The notes under the pieces: generated by a model
Seen by the model: the letters and a program-made list of their open reading frames with translations, nothing else
What the model was told of the DNA's origin: nothing
Databases searched by the model: none
From: Lineus longissimus
Taxonomy: Eukaryota > Nemertea > Pilidiophora > Heteronemertea > Lineidae
DNA length: 64,000 nucleotides
Direction of reading: 5' to 3'
Assembly (NCBI RefSeq): GCF_910592395.1
Contig: NC_088309.1
Coordinates: forward strand, 3,908,501 to 3,972,500
Translations under genes and position numbers: made by a program
In this document: in pieces, positions 1-21,633 of the stretch
How positions within the stretch are numbered: the stretch's first letter is position 1
How the letters are laid out: each line of letters starts with the position of its first letter

Positions 1-310
1 TCAGGCTCCGAGTTCACTCAAGAGTTCCATTTAAGCAAACATAGTCTTCGTCAGATCCGATTCTGATTGAAGTTATTAAGTGAATTTATGCCTGAAGTGC
101 TACATGATTTTCGAAAGAAATCTGCCAAAGTCGCGCCGACACCGGTATTCTCGGTCATCCATTAAGATCTCTCAAAGCAAGTGAAGACGCAAGACGAGAA
201 TCTAAATACGCGTAAATGTACAATTCTCCATTCTCTACAGCACCGATACTTATCAAGGCCAAATAAGATTGTGAAATTACTAGCATCGGTACGATCAAAA
301 AGGTCCTAAC

Positions 311-4557
<4,247 letters not shown>

Positions 4558-7500
4558 CTACAAGAAGAAAGCAGAAGGGCTCAGAGGAAGAGTTGATTTT
4601 GAATTCATAAATTTCGTCAAATTTCTTTCATTGTTGTTATGCTTGGTGAATGTCAACATGAGAGGATGGTGCTCGAAAGAAAAGCCTTCGTCATTTTTAT
4701 GATAACTGGAAACGCATTTAATTATTCACCCAAGCAGATAGATATCAGCGTGCCAATTAAATGGTGTGTGAGAGATGACGCCACGAGATGACGCCAACAG
4801 AATCGACCACGGAATCAAACTGTCTGTCAGCTGACTTCAGCAAGAGAGAAATCATGATAAGATCGCCCAGCCCATTTATTGACTGCGAAGCCAACCGTGT
4901 CTGGCGGAGCTTGGACAGCAACAAACTCAAAAGCGAAGCCACCATTTTCAAAGCTGCAAAAAATTTGTCTGCTTGTGTATGTTTTCTTTCATACAGAGTC
5001 TGCGAATACTACAATCGTATTTGTCCTTGAGGAAATTTTAACAAGAGGTTTCGATTCATGTTGAAATGTATACGGTTCCACTATCATGGAAGCTCTCTAA
5101 CATATTTGATTATGATACACGTGTACAGTCGATATCAAACACCGCCTGAACAATGTCACCGCAGCTGCTTTAATTTGCTTAAACATGTAACAAAGCTACA
5201 TTATGGTGGTAATCGATATTTCCATTCAAGAACTTGCATGAAAACTCTTTTTCAAACATGCCTCACGGATGGGGTTATACCCGGGGAGGGAATTATGGTG
5301 AGGGACGATTTTGGTTGAATGTGCATCATAGTATGATGCAATAAACTTATGAGAAGTTATCATCATGCGTTCTGATTACTGAGGAGTAGGCTTCAAGTGG
5401 TAACTTCGCCAGTGTGATATCATAGGAATTGGGAAGAACATCTCTGGGCTTCTGTATTGCGCGATGCAGACGTCAATGAATGGAATTTCAGTGGTTTCGC
5501 GTTGAACCAAGCGCGGCTATTAGAAACATAGGAAAGTAATGTAGGTTTGCCTTGTTCAGCCACCTTTTGCTTTCAAGGCTGTTGTTATTCCTTCCGTATA
5601 TACGCGGGCGTCGAATAGTTATTACACCTTGATGGCAAGAGCGTGTTGGTTTGCACCTTCCTCTGCTCTGGTTCATTTGTTGATAGAGTAGTAGTTAGCC
5701 TTATCATTCCATCATTAGAGCTGGGCAACTGCAAACCTGAGAATATTCAACTAGAAATGATGCTGTTGTACGGGACTATCACAAAATAAGGTGATTCCAG
5801 AGTGCAACAACTGGTGCTTTCTCTTGCCTTATCAATATTAAGCCATACTTGAATTGTTGACGTCGACAACCCACGGTCTCTCGTTACAGAGCACGTGTCG
5901 GTCTTCCTATCGGAGTCATTGGTGTGATGGAAACATTGGCTAGGCCATGAATGAAATAATATTGTTGATAAAATCGTATGAGAGGTAGAAATCATGCAAG
6001 CGGTCATGGTAAAGCAGGCGCCCTGGGAAAGTTACGTTAAGAACTGAGCTTCAGATGGCTCTTTTTACCAGCAGGCGTTGATAGAGTATTTTTTCTTATT
6101 GGCCGGAGAACTAACATTACTTTTGAGTTATTATGCATGTAATTATCCGATGCTCGGAATGAACATGTATGAATCGATATTTCATCAAGTGCTTATACAT
6201 GTACTCCATTGCCCCATTCTACATCTGTTTCAAATATCAAATATCAAGTAGCAATCGGAAGTCCCGGATCCGGCACGATGCGGTCGCCTCATGCCTAGAG
6301 ACGTGGTATCTAAAAGTATGCTTGCAGTGATCGGCATCAAAGTGTGGGCAATTTGAACACGCTAAAGTCGCATTTTTATGCAGTCAACAAACCCTTTTCT
6401 CTCTCTTGATCAAGTTGTTTTGGTTGGAAAATTGCTGGTGGGAGAGACTGAACTGTTGATAATAGACACTGCAGAAAGCTTTGATCATTCCTTCAGGTTA
6501 GAAAAACCATTCCATTGCTTGGAAACTCAAGAACCACTGAACATGTGTCACACTTTCTATTTCTGTGCTATAGTGAGTTTTATCTGAGGCAAAAAAGACT
6601 TCATTTCCGTTCGTGAGTGCGTCTGATTCGATAAAGAATGCAGAGAATGCAGCAAGCATCGATGTAAAGAAAACTTAGTTAAAAAGTTTAACAAACAGAT
6701 GGTTCACATTTGTGTACGTAGTTAACGAAAATGTGGACAACCTCAGCCATTGAATGCATATAATTAATGTGGTCTGACTGTAACAATAAAGAGAAGCCTT
6801 TACCTTGTGGTCATGGGCAGCGCTGAGCAGCCCGCTGCGACTGCAGTTGTTAAATTGACAGTAACCATTTTATTACTATAGTACATTGTCAGTACTATTC
6901 AGTATTGTAACTAATTCTACGACCTATATCTGATATTTTCAATCACTTGGTAAGTTGAGGTTGGTCATAGGTTGCAGTTAGACTAAAGGACCGGGCAGTT
7001 ACGACATAATGAGGCATTTGTTATTTTCAAGTTGCTTGTTGTTCAAAAATCCTTAAGTCGAGGACACTCAAGCCCAAGCAGTGGTCGTTCTTCTCGACAT
7101 CTGTGACTTATAAAGCCAACAAATTGAATAAAGAATACTACTATTTAACAAAGTAACAACTCAATAATAAAGCTGTTTGGCTTTGATTTAGAATAGTTCG
7201 AGGCGTATTAGAACAAGTATTTAGCTAAAGTAGGAATGCTAATACGACAATAAAGGCTTGTTAGCACAAGACCTAGCATGTATCATAATGACATTATGCC
7301 TCTTATCCTGTCTTTGGCTTGGCTAAGCGTAGACATGACTTGGGGTAACACAGTCACACGCTATAGACAGACGTCTCAACCAGAGATTGGATCGTCCATA
7401 TGTGTAATGTGTTTATCAAAACTATAAACAGTGTCTAATCTGCGTTTCATTTACTTAAAGTTGAGATGCTATACTGTCCTCTAACTTGGGCTTTGATGAA

Positions 7501-9854
7501 TCGATCATAGTTATACATTAAGTAATGGGTAAAACAGTATGATCGATACGACATCAGTTTATATGTACATTGTATATCATTTCTTCTCCTCCGCTCTGTA
7601 CACCGACGACCTGTTTCGAAGTGATTCTGCTTGTAATCATTTCCGATTGTGGCAGTGTCCTCACTGGTCCTGGTCCATTCAAGCATCTCTCGTAGTACAT
7701 GTATGTATAAAACCCAATAACAAAATAACATGGCCAGGTGGCACTCAAGCTTTTCCGATGATGTCATCGTCCTTAGGCTACCAAAGCAGATGACACCAGA
7801 CTGATGCGCGCAGTGCACGGAGGAGACGCCAGGACATACAGACTCCGTCTCAAGTTGTGACGCATGGATGTCCTAATCATTCAACTCCCCATGTCCCAAG
7901 TTATAGTAGAATAGCCAACCATTGTACGACCAGTTGTTTATCAGCTGATGGTAACACTCCATCAACGGAATAGAGAGTTATATGAGGCTAATTTGCTCAT
8001 GAATCGCTCATTATACGGAACCTAATTTTCCGGCATTGAAGCTGGATGACTCAATGCCAACATGTCAATAGGCGATATCGATTTTTTGCTCCGTCAAAGG
8101 CTAGGTATCTAGACGCTTTAAAAAGAATAGTGTCTGCTTGTGTTTTTAGACCGGGTTTTTGGACACATCCCGCCGCATGATGACCTAGCAGTGAGTCATG
8201 GATTCGAGACTTGGAGACATTCATGATTGTCTAGCGAAAATATTTAGGCAACGACTGAAGGAGAACTATCAGCTTGTCAAATTCGGCCAATAACCAAAAT
8301 TTATAGGCTAGTCCTACATCCCCGTCACTTGAAATTAGGGAAATAATACCAACAAACCCTTTGAGAAAGGAGTCGGTGTCGCACGCGCATCTGGTTGCTG
8401 CTGCTGCGAAGTTCTAGTGAGCCCGGGAGTACGGCACCCGGGCCGGGGATATGACCAGCAAATACGTGGGTACCCCCAAAATATCGAGACAATCCAGGAT
8501 GCATTCGCCCAGTTTTCTCCTCATAATACTCAGTTGGCACGAACCAACGTTTAGGTATTCCCCGCTATATTCACAATCAACTCCATACCGCATCCTTAAT
8601 CATGACAGAACCACTGTGTGCGATACTGATCCATACAGTGTGTATTAAATATGCAGACACAAGCACACGATAGATGGAGAAACGCCATGCCCACTTAATA
8701 ACACGGACGCTGCAAAACCTCGTTTAAAGCGCGCGGTGTGACGGCGAAGACCTAAGATCCTTACCTGCAAATGAAGGGGGACCTTTTTGAGGCCCTGAGT
8801 GGCTATTCCTTGATTTAGACGGCCGCTCATCCTGCTTGATATATATATCCACACTAGCCGGGTTTACAGGATTAAACCTACAGACAGGATATGACCTCAC
8901 TCTCTATGTTAATGGCGTACATTATTCAGCAGCCTGAATGTTTATTAAGCAGATGGCGGGAATTTAAGTCAAATAGCCAGGCTATTTTGAGTTGTGCATG
9001 CTGGGTTTCTTGTGAGTCAGAGGCCCTGGCCGGGTGATGGCATGATGGATGGCTAACAAATTAGTTAATGAGAAGCAAGGTTATAGAGTTATTTGTGAAG
9101 ATTAACCCTTTGATTGTGGTGGTCATATGCATATCTTAGAGTATATTGCCCCTCGCGACCAGTTCACTCTCCTCGGATTCCGGCAATGATAAATGTATTA
9201 GGACCCGGCCTTAAGAGGACTGTGACAGGAAGTTTTGTCCGAACAGACAGTACCTTGAGTTAAAGGGACTTTAATTTTGCGATATCGGAACCTTGAGTGT
9301 CAATATGGATGACAACATCCAGATGATACACTTTCTTTTGCCTAACTTGGTATAGCAACGAGTGCAGTTATTGGAGAAGCTATACTGTAAGGTCGGCATG
9401 GAGCCGTCTCGTTTTTCTTGATAGGCGATGGAAGAACGCAATGGTACGCGTCATGCAATGATTCCATTTCATTACATCACTGGTCATTAATTCCATTTGG
9501 AAACTGTCCACCAATCGCTGTTCAGTTGTTGGGGTGCAGACTTTTTTTGTCTGACAAATATCCTATTGTGCGAGTTGTCACATTTTCGTCTACGCGCGGT
9601 CACATACGCAGAAGCCATGTCCGTCCGACCCATCTCGGTATAAAACGTATTTACGACTTTCCAGTCTTTTCAGCTCGGGAAAGCGTTATGGTGGTGTGCA
9701 AGGGATAGCAGTCCTAGGGCTGATAGTCCGTGTAACAATAGCCCGCATTGCTACATGTTTTGGTTAGGGTTAGCGGTACAATAGATCATGCTGCTTAATT
9801 GATCAAATACAATGCTACCGGACTATGACTCCAGGGGGACTATATCCGCTGTCA
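4558..9854. other. Intergenic region, no supported gene
   Basis: 5.3 kb without a recognisable exon. It should contain the first exon and promoter of the minus-strand dihydropyrimidinase-family gene, which I could not place. Short open frames on both strands (5058-5318, 7447-7818, 9418-9708) have unconvincing composition and no domain match I can recognise. No clear repeat apart from the array that follows. Confidence 0.6.
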
Positions 9855-10205
9855 CAGTGGAACAATCCATCATGAAGACAGATCAGTGCTCAATCATGGT
9901 GCTAACTCTGGGCGATAGTGGGGAACAATCCATCTCAGACAAAACATTGCTAGCCCTGGACGATGGCGTTTCGGGGGAACAATGCATCTTGAAGACGTAC
10001 AGATCAGAGCTAGATCTGGGCGGGAGCTATCCAAGTACTATGTTGTGTATTGGGGCGACGAACCACCCATATTTTAAGACAAGTTAGTGCTAGCCAATGA
10101 CTTCTGCATGACGGATAATGATGTATTCGGGAGCAATCCATCGCTCGAAGCGGAGACCGATCAGTGCCAGCTAGCTCTGGGGTAACAATCCATCTAAAGA
10201 TGATC
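9855..10205. repeat. Degenerate tandem array around a GGAACAATCCATC core
   Basis: The core GGAACAATCCATC or close variants occurs near 9859, 9922, 9976, 10129 and 10183, followed by similar text (GAAGACAGATCAG..., AGCTCTGGGC). Spacing between neighbours is about 50-65 bases, with one very diverged copy between 9976 and 10129. The plus-strand open frame at 9812-10087 is a by-product of the repeat. It looks like an old decayed minisatellite. Confidence 0.65.
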
Positions 10206-10454
10206 AAGGCGAGAGCGAAATTCACAGCACATGTAGTCATTTTTGGTACACTGCAAAGCCCACCAGGAGCCGTTCTAACCGTCTCCACGGGATGGTATTT
10301 ACACATATGGAATGATTCCACTAAAGTGTACACAGAAGCTTGAATCCTCTCTTTCATTCTCCTGGTATGATGTAACGGCAAATGACGAACAAACCTTCTA
10401 TTTTTGGCCAACAAATATAATTCACTAACAAGTTATTTTTACAAAAAAAGTTAT

Positions 10455-10460
10455 TTTATT
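10455..10460 (-). promoter_or_regulatory. Poly(A) signal AATAAA of POLR3G
   Basis: AATAAA on the minus strand, about 360 bases downstream of the POLR3G stop codon and the best-placed signal for that transcript. Confidence 0.5.
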
Positions 10461-10818
10461 GTAAAAACATACTGGTAATAAACAACTGCCACTGGCATAG
10501 CACAGCTAACAGCAAAACCATGAAATGCACAAATAATATGCCATTAACCAAATGGAGACATTATGAATCATGCTTTTCTGTTGCACAACATAGCGCAGGG
10601 GCTTCGAGATTGAGACTATGATGGCTATAACCTTAACACCCCTTACAGGTCTATTTCCCACAACATTCACAGTCCTTACAATTCTTTTCCCCAGAGACAA
10701 AATCCTGGTAACACAGTTTAATAGCAAACTTGAGTTGTGCCCCTCATCAATTTCTCTCAATACCATTCCGCAGAATCCCCACTTTCAGATTATCAATCAT
10801 ATATTTTCTTCAGCAGCA

Positions 10819-12753
10819 TCAGTAGACTGGTCCATCATCCAAGGCATCGTCCTCATCATCATTGCCATAATTCTCTCCATTATCAAAATAGTTCAGATTG
10901 TAATCGGTTTCCTGTAACAGAAAGACGAATGTATTGGCAATTAGTATTGATTAGAATGGCTGTCTAGCCTGTGATATAGAGAAAACTTTACTAATGAGAG
11001 AAATATATTGAAACTGTCCCTGCATTGTGGTTGTGACTTTGTCCTCCAAAGACCAATTTGGGATAAACACCTCGCAATCTCTATTTGAATGGTGGCAAAA
11101 GAATACTTTAACTTTGTATCCACCATCAAAACCTGAACTTACCTCTTCAAATTCTTCATCCTCTCCAAGCTCTAATTCTTCCTCTCCCTCATTCTCCTCC
11201 TCATCTTCCGACTTGGCTGCCTCGTCCTCCTCACCCGATTCATCACCCTGCTTTGCCTCCTTTTTCGCCAAGTCCTATAATAACAACCAAGACACTCCAG
11301 TTTCTAATGAACTTATAGCAGAACTAATGCTCAATAATACTTTGTGTATGAGTCAAGAGTAACTCATTTACCCAACACTTCATTTGACACCAGTTCCACA
11401 ACCTGAATGAACTTTACAACAATCTTGGTCAACTGAACCTGTTCTTTCACTCTGTCTTCTGGTAAGGATAGTTCTTTAGATAGTCGGCACAGAACGAAAG
11501 TCATGCGCTGAATTGGCCTGGTGCTTGCGTCTTTTTAAAATGAACTCACACCACGACTGTCGGTCTCCCAAATCACTTGGCATCCCAGATCTCAAAACTT
11601 CACTTTGGTGGTACATTCTTCCCAAAAACAGGTTACCCACCAATACACACCTCTAAAGTTTTGTCAATCATCTTGTCAAGGACATCACCCTTCTTTGCCA
11701 CGAGTTTTGGGGCAGCAACCACAGTTTTTTTGCCTACTCGTTTCTTTTTGGCAGCAAGTTCTGCGGGAAAGCGAGTCCAGTCTGGAAGACAATACAAAAG
11801 TGAAAGCACATTACAACAAAAAATGTTATGGTGTGCCCTGCACACGAAGCCTGGCTTACAAATTGCAATTTCGGGGACAAACAACTCTGGATGTGGTCCG
11901 CCATGACTGCAAATAATCAGCATCATAAATATGTGTGATCTTGTACATGTATAATATTATCATTTGAATAATAAGTTTTCAAATCATATTTTCAATCCAC
12001 TCACACCTGTGTGCACGCATATGCAAAATGGACCAGTATTTACAAATTCCCATTCCCTCGTGCGTACATGCTAAATGAACAGCCGTAATGAAAAGTAATA
12101 GACATAAGAGCACAAGAACATTTTATTTGCCCAAACTAATCTGACCACTCACCTGGTTCCCACCTGATATTACTGTCTCCATTCTGGTTCAGTTGGTATT
12201 TGTCCGAATATCTTTCCACATCACGTCTCCTTTCAAGTGGCTTGATAAAGAATGGTGACTCTCTGACTGTCCCTCGGAACTCTTGCTTCAGGGCCAGGAG
12301 GTAATCTAATTCTTCTCCAGTCTTCAGAGGAGCTGGTTTGAATTGCAAGGGCTTGAAAGTAAAATACCTATGGTTATAACTCAAGGAGCATTATTATGAG
12401 TAATTGGTGCTAAAACATACGAGACTAACATGTCGCTTGATGACATAATCGTCGCCCCATCCCCCCCCCAGATGAACAGTGTTTTTTTTTTGTTCCAATA
12501 TTTTTACATTTTTACAAACATTTCTTTATTCAGAGATCTTTGAACCCATCATCAAATACTGAGAAAAGGAATAGACTCCGACCTGTTGAAATTGACCTTT
12601 TGAACTGAGCAGTTTTTGACAGTTTTGGTGACTCACAGGATAAAGTGGTGGTGGCTCTTGAGAAGCTGCTGGAAGCGAATCACCCCTTCCAAAACCGAGA
12701 CTCTCTATGTTGAATGAGAGACCTCTTCCACGGCCACGCCCTCTTCCGGCCAT
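10819..12753 (-). CDS. POLR3G: RNA polymerase III subunit RPC7
   Basis: Five coding exons in transcript order: 12637-12753, 12153-12351, 11651-11781, 11143-11274, 10819-10911; 672 bases, 223 residues, close to the vertebrate proteins. RPC7 is a Pol III-specific subunit that, with RPC3 and RPC6, forms the trimer acting in promoter opening and initiation in the nucleus. Visible features: a Gly/Arg-rich start (MAGRGRGRGRG), the PPPLYP motif, the conserved block KPAPLKTGEELDYLLALKQE, the tryptophan segment ending PDWTRFP, a lysine-rich stretch, and the long Glu/Asp-rich tail ending in YNLNYFDNGENYG then DDGPVY. Vertebrates have two paralogues (POLR3G and POLR3GL); this single gene may represent their ancestor. 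The start is the only methionine that gives the family N-terminus. The exon 2 acceptor (CAAG) is the least certain junction. Confidence 0.93.
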
Positions 12754-12983
12754 GTCAACTTCTCACCAGCATACAAAACCAGACTTTACCATCTATTTCA
12801 TCCCCAAGTCACTAGTCAGCTGAAAAAAATTAAGCCTTGCAATACAACCATGACTAAAAGCTTCACAAAGACCGTAGGTGAAACATGACTGGTCAGCCCC
12901 AGAACAACAAACATTGCATTGTCGAAATTCTCTATTTTGTCAACAAAATGTATAGTACTACTACGACACCATGTATCATTGTA

Positions 12984-13035
12984 TGTCATTATGTACACAG
13001 TTCCATACATGTCATTATGTACACAGTTCCATACA
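12984..13035. repeat. Two perfect copies of a 26-bp tandem repeat
   Basis: The unit starting TGTCATTATGTACACAG and ending CCATACA occurs at 12984-13009 and is immediately repeated at 13010-13035. It is a recent local duplication in the POLR3G upstream region. Confidence 0.85.
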
Positions 13036-13249
13036 TGCAACGCACAGTTCACACGACACAAATGCCATTAAAATGAAACTGCAATGGGTACTTCGAGACG
13101 CTAATGAGGGAACCGAAAAGTTCTATATTTTACATCAGTATCGACTCATATAAATAACTTCGCACTGTACACAATATAAATATGTGCAACAGTTGGTACA
13201 TTTTACGGTATTTGTGAAAAATGCAGCAAAAATTTCATTTTTCGTGGCA

Positions 13250-13260
13250 GCCGCCATCTT
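13250..13260 (-). promoter_or_regulatory. YY1-type AAGATGGCGGC element, probable POLR3G promoter
   Basis: The minus strand reads AAGATGGCGGC, the classic YY1 element usually found just downstream of metazoan housekeeping start sites and oriented with transcription. It lies about 500 bases upstream of the POLR3G ATG, so the 5' UTR would be long or spliced. Motif presence is direct; function is inferred. Confidence 0.5.
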
Positions 13261-14351
13261 GTGACCCGACGAGCAGTCATTAACTGAAATGATTACGACA
13301 GAAAAAAATCTTGCTAACCAGCATTTTTCAGACTGTAATTGATATTTCGATCATAATTTAACCTAATAGACAGTTTTAATTAAAATAGTACACTTGAAAC
13401 ATGGCTATTGTGGATTTAAAAAGATTAAAAGAATGTAAATAATGAGTGATCCCTAGTAAAATGTGTCAAGGTCATATTTTCGCGCATGCGTGCTTGATCT
13501 AAAAACTTTGGAATCTACTTCGCTTATGAAAGTTAGTGTTTGCATCTTAAGGGAATATACGATTTTCTGCTATTTAATTATCAAAATGCAAGGTTATGAT
13601 AACGTACAAATAATCTCTGAAGAGAATACTTCAGCGGCCACTTGTTTTCATGGACGTTAACACTCTCATTTAGGGTCAAATTTGCTGGGATTGCAACAAA
13701 CGAAGCCAGCAGCAACGACAACGTCCAGGCCATCACATCTAGGCCTAATATGCTAGGCCTAGGGCCTAGCTCTGAATGAACTTAAAATGTCAGAGTGACA
13801 TAATTCATCATCAGATGATGATGACTTGACTTGTTGTGCCGACTCTGTCTTGCATATCTGTCAGTGAAGAACCAGTCACAAGGGACACAGTACCAGCAAA
13901 CTTTTTTGAACGGGTCATCCTATCCTAGTCCTATCATTATCACGATGTTCAACCAAACTTAACTTGATCTCCATTTAAGAGTAGACTCCAAATTGATGAT
14001 GTGGTCCCTGAATAGGGCCTGAGGTACGAGTCTCCCCCAAATATAATGCCAAAAACTTGTTCCTCATGTTGCAGTTCCTCATGTTGGCATTGATGTTATT
14101 GTTGTTGAGGATTATTTTGAAACTTGTGGACTGGATACTTTTTCATCTAGGCTATTGCAGGTTTGTTATGAAACTTAAGTAGAACATTTTCCATCCAGAT
14201 TCAGAAGCTGAAAAGAAGAAGTCCTGAAAGCCAGGACCAGGCAGCTTGCAAGAGCCAAGAGGTTGATCAACACCGTTGACAGGCAGACCAGAACTATTAA
14301 CAGTCATTAGCCACAGTCCTCTGGAAATAAGAAATATCCTTATTTGCAACC

Positions 14352-18200
<3,849 letters not shown>

Positions 18201-20242
18201 ACTTTTATAGATCAGAAAAAACGGTGTATTTCCAGAAAATAAACAATTAATTCAAGATTTATAAACTCTTAGCATTGAATAAATTGGAAGGTACAATTTT
18301 TATCTCTGCCATTGGACACTACAAAAAAATTTCTGGGAATAGTACTAAGATTATCATCAGCTCATGACTTGACTAGTCAGTTTTGGATGTGTCAAATATC
18401 ATACGGATACAACTGTTCCAGCAAATGCCCTTGGTTGTGAATAGGTGAAAATGTCTTGTAAATACTGTAAATTAATAAGGAGTTCTGTTATCTCTTGTAA
18501 GGAGAAGGTGTGTACTTCACTATGGTCGCTGGGGTACTTTTTAACAAAGGAAAGAAGAGTCCATTAATCATCTGCTTCTGTAGATTTTGTGTATCTAAAA
18601 TTTGCCCTCTGATATTTTTGTAACAGATAACAGTGAAATGCGAATGCTTTTCATTGTAAAAACAAGTAAGTTAATATTTGATGGGTTTGATAAGTACCAC
18701 ATGTACAGTAGGTGTCAAAATAAATGTGATGTGCTTGAATGTATTAAATGGCATCAAAACCATCATTCAGAACCTAATTAGATCCTAGTCCTATAAGTGT
18801 ATCGTGTTTATCTTGACACCTAGTATGAAAAATGGTTTTACATTTGCTTTTATCACCACATAATCTCCACTTTTTTCCCTTGTGTTGACAAGGTGATATT
18901 GTGATAGGTATTTTGTGCTCTGGAAATAAATGATATCAGTATACTGGGAGTATTATGTTCATTTTGTTAAAGGACCAACAGAGTTATGAAGAGAACTATT
19001 ACCAAGCTGTCGGCTGCCCAGTCACCTTCCACCCTACGATGGTAGGTTTCATCATCAAATTGCACAATAAATGGGAAAATTCAAAATCTTTTTGAATTAT
19101 CACACTACATGTATTCCAATTTTGATCCCAACTGGACCCAAGTGAGCCCTCGCAGTGATCAACTGTGTGAATTAATGCATGGAGGACATACTGCACAGAG
19201 GCGAGGAATGGCAACATACAAGTTAATGATGTCGGAAAGTTGTTCTCAATCACAAGACAGTGACAATACTGGCAATAAGGTTAGCACCATGCTTTCAGGG
19301 CCGACTGCCCTTTTATAACGGTGCCGATAGACATTAGTAGTCATTACAAAAGTCTTTTTTGGCATCGGAAAACATTTTGTTCCTCAACATGAAAAAAGTG
19401 ACATAGGATGGACATTACATTCACATCGGATCGACATCTGCATATTGCAGGAGCCAAGAGGCAAGAGGAAAGTATGAAGTTTTTTAAAATTCCATTCTTC
19501 CTGGAGCTCCAACTGGCCACCTCTGGAGGTGTCTGCCTTTCCAGCTAAATGCTCTAAGGTGGACAACCGACGATCCTAGTGTTGCACTGGACATGATGTG
19601 ACAATGCTTGATGGATATAAGCATTGGAGAGTTCTCCTAAAAACGTTCAAATGGAAGTCTTCACACACTGCATTGCGGTTTAGCTTAACTTGGTAGGGAC
19701 AAAGAACAATAACATATTCAAACATTGAGAGAAGTACAGAACAAAAATTTGGGAACAATCTAGACTTTAATTTTAAAAATTTTATGATAGATAAACACGT
19801 TACAATATTTTTGCAAAACTGAACATACAAACGAACGGACTTAACTGAACAACTGGAACTATGACTATGGAAATATCACTCATTGACTCACCGGTAGCAG
19901 TGCATATAAATGAGACCTTCTCCTCATTTCCTTTCACACATAAGAATTGAATTCTTAAAAACATATCTATCTTGGAAAGAGCCCTATTTCATGGTCACCT
20001 CAAAAACCTTCCCCTAATACTATGTACAATTCTGAGATCAAATACCTTGTGGTATAATTCATGAATTGGTTTATATCTAGATATACATGTAAACCAATAT
20101 CTATATCCACAACAAATACATGTACATTGCACTATGAAGAACTAGAAATACTTTGAGCAATATCAAATTACTAAAATAGCATTGAAAACTGGCAGCAGAC
20201 TACACTAGACTCCTCACATTTGGTGGGGCTATCACAGTCTTT
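18201..20242. other. 3' flanks of convergent CLPX and MTFP1
   Basis: Two genes converge here. Plus-strand AATAAA signals lie at 18196-18201 (overlapping the CLPX stop codon), 18238 and 18278, with another near 18925. The rest is AT-rich with no recognisable coding sequence; open frames at 19109-19318 and 19384-19830 do not resemble proteins I know. Part is probably the 3' UTR of MTFP1. Confidence 0.6.
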
Positions 20243-21247
20243 CTAGCTATCACTGCCCATGTATAATCTCCTTATGGTTTTATTCATCACAACTTCAACA
20301 CCATGATCAATAGGTTTGATTATGAATGGGATGCTAGCCAGCCCTATACACGTCGTTGTCCATTTCCTTACAGTTGGAGGAAGACTGGAGGACCTCTTTA
20401 GTAGGAATGCGCTGAGAGCACATACTCGATTGATTGTGAATCCTGGAACTGCTACTGATGCAAATCCCTGCCAGATGACGGTGTCGGCTACACATTTCGT
20501 GACTTCTTTTCCTTTGCTTGAAGCATGAAATGTAGGTCTCTGAAAAAAACCACAATAACTTTATTGCATGCGCTAAAGCCAAGTCCCAAACGTTTTCGAA
20601 GTAAACTTGCTGTTCCCAATGTTGGTGCTTATAGTTTCCTTAATGAATGAACACTGCAGAGATATTCTCTGCAAAGACTCGAAGTGGCACAAGTTAAGAG
20701 TTTTTACTGACTTCGATTCAGTTGGCCAACTTTCAAATCTCACCTTTGAGGTCCAGTATCCTTCATTCACGGCATGTGCTAACACATAACCACTGGCAAT
20801 GACATAGCTGAGATTTACAACAGAAACTGGGATCAAGGGTCGGAAGGATTCACCAACTTCATTGGCATAACCTGAAAGAAGAATTCACCAGTTCAATAGC
20901 GGTAGGCCTGGTGGCAGATGTTGTGTCAAGCCCTTACCTCGGCACGGACTGTGTTACAGTGTGACTGACTGAGTGACTGACAGTGCAGAGTGCTAGTGAC
21001 TGGACATGCGGACAGCGACACTCATGCACTGATTGACTGAATAGTGAATTCGAGAAGTGAAGACATTTCGCTTTTCGGTCTGAAGTATGAGGATTAACAA
21101 AACAGCACTCAATCAAACGCTTTGTCGTTATCTACCTAAGTATCTTAAACTAGTGTCCTTGTAAATATCAATATGGTTTTCACACCGAGCATTAGGAGCT
21201 ATTTTTAGTCGAACTTTTGAACACTCCGAGCAATCAGAGGAAGCCAT
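20243..21247 (-). CDS. MTFP1: Mitochondrial fission process protein 1 (MTP18)
   Basis: Three exons in transcript order: 21136-21247, 20744-20871, 20243-20539; 537 bases, 178 residues (human about 166). MTFP1 is an inner-mitochondrial-membrane protein linked to fission and membrane integrity. Diagnostic stretches: DIYKDTSLRYLGYANEVGES, a first hydrophobic segment VNLSYVIASGYVLAHA, then DTVIWQGFASVAVPGFTINR, RKWTTTCIGLASIPFIIKPI and a C-terminal IRRLYMG. The start MASSDCSECSK is the first ATG in frame and gives a slightly longer N-terminus than in human. The gene is head-to-head with the LRR gene, 386 bases between start codons, suggesting a shared bidirectional promoter (inference). Confidence 0.94.
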
Positions 21248-21633
21248 AACGGGAAATTCATGAATGCTATCTAACCAGTACCAATATTTTCAACCTTGCC
21301 TTCAGGAGACTTTATTTAAAGACTTTAAAGCCACATTTTTGGTACTTTTTCTTGTTCATGATAATGTTTGACACAATACTGATAATTTAGAATCACGGGC
21401 TTACTTATAACGGATTTATACAATGGAATTAGAGATTTAGAAATAGCTGTCTGGGGTCGTGGTTGTAGGAAATGGTACTTGTCCTAAATGTTGATGACTC
21501 TGATATCTGACAGGCGGAGCCAACACGAAAAAGCGTTTTCCCACCTACATGACCTAAAACCAATAAACTTCTTATCTTATGATCTAGTCATACCCCAGTT
21601 ATTTAGCATCTTTTCCAGGTAGATGATCTAGCC
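21248..21633. promoter_or_regulatory. Bidirectional upstream region, MTFP1 and LRR gene
   Basis: 386 bases between two divergent start codons. A TTTTCCAG acceptor ends at 21618, so the LRR gene may have an untranslated first exon upstream. No TATA-like or YY1-like element stands out. Confidence 0.4.

Larger units (their letters stand above)
12754..14351. other. Interval between divergent POLR3G and CLPX
   Basis: 1.6 kb between the start codons of two divergently transcribed genes; it should hold both promoters and 5' UTRs. It includes a two-copy 26-bp repeat, a YY1-like site at 13250, and a palindrome cluster (TAGGCCTA/AGGGCCTAG) at about 13738-13772. The open frame at 13463-13660 looks non-coding. 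Confidence 0.6.

Noticed and set aside
7447-7818. 123-residue minus-strand open frame
   Set aside because: No recognised domain, overlapped by open frames on the opposite strand, erratic composition and no splice or poly(A) context.
10010-10414. 134-residue minus-strand open frame
   Set aside because: It overlaps the decayed repeat array and has no recognisable protein features.
11027-11362. Plus-strand serine-rich open frame
   Set aside because: It is the antisense of the Glu/Asp-rich exon of POLR3G.
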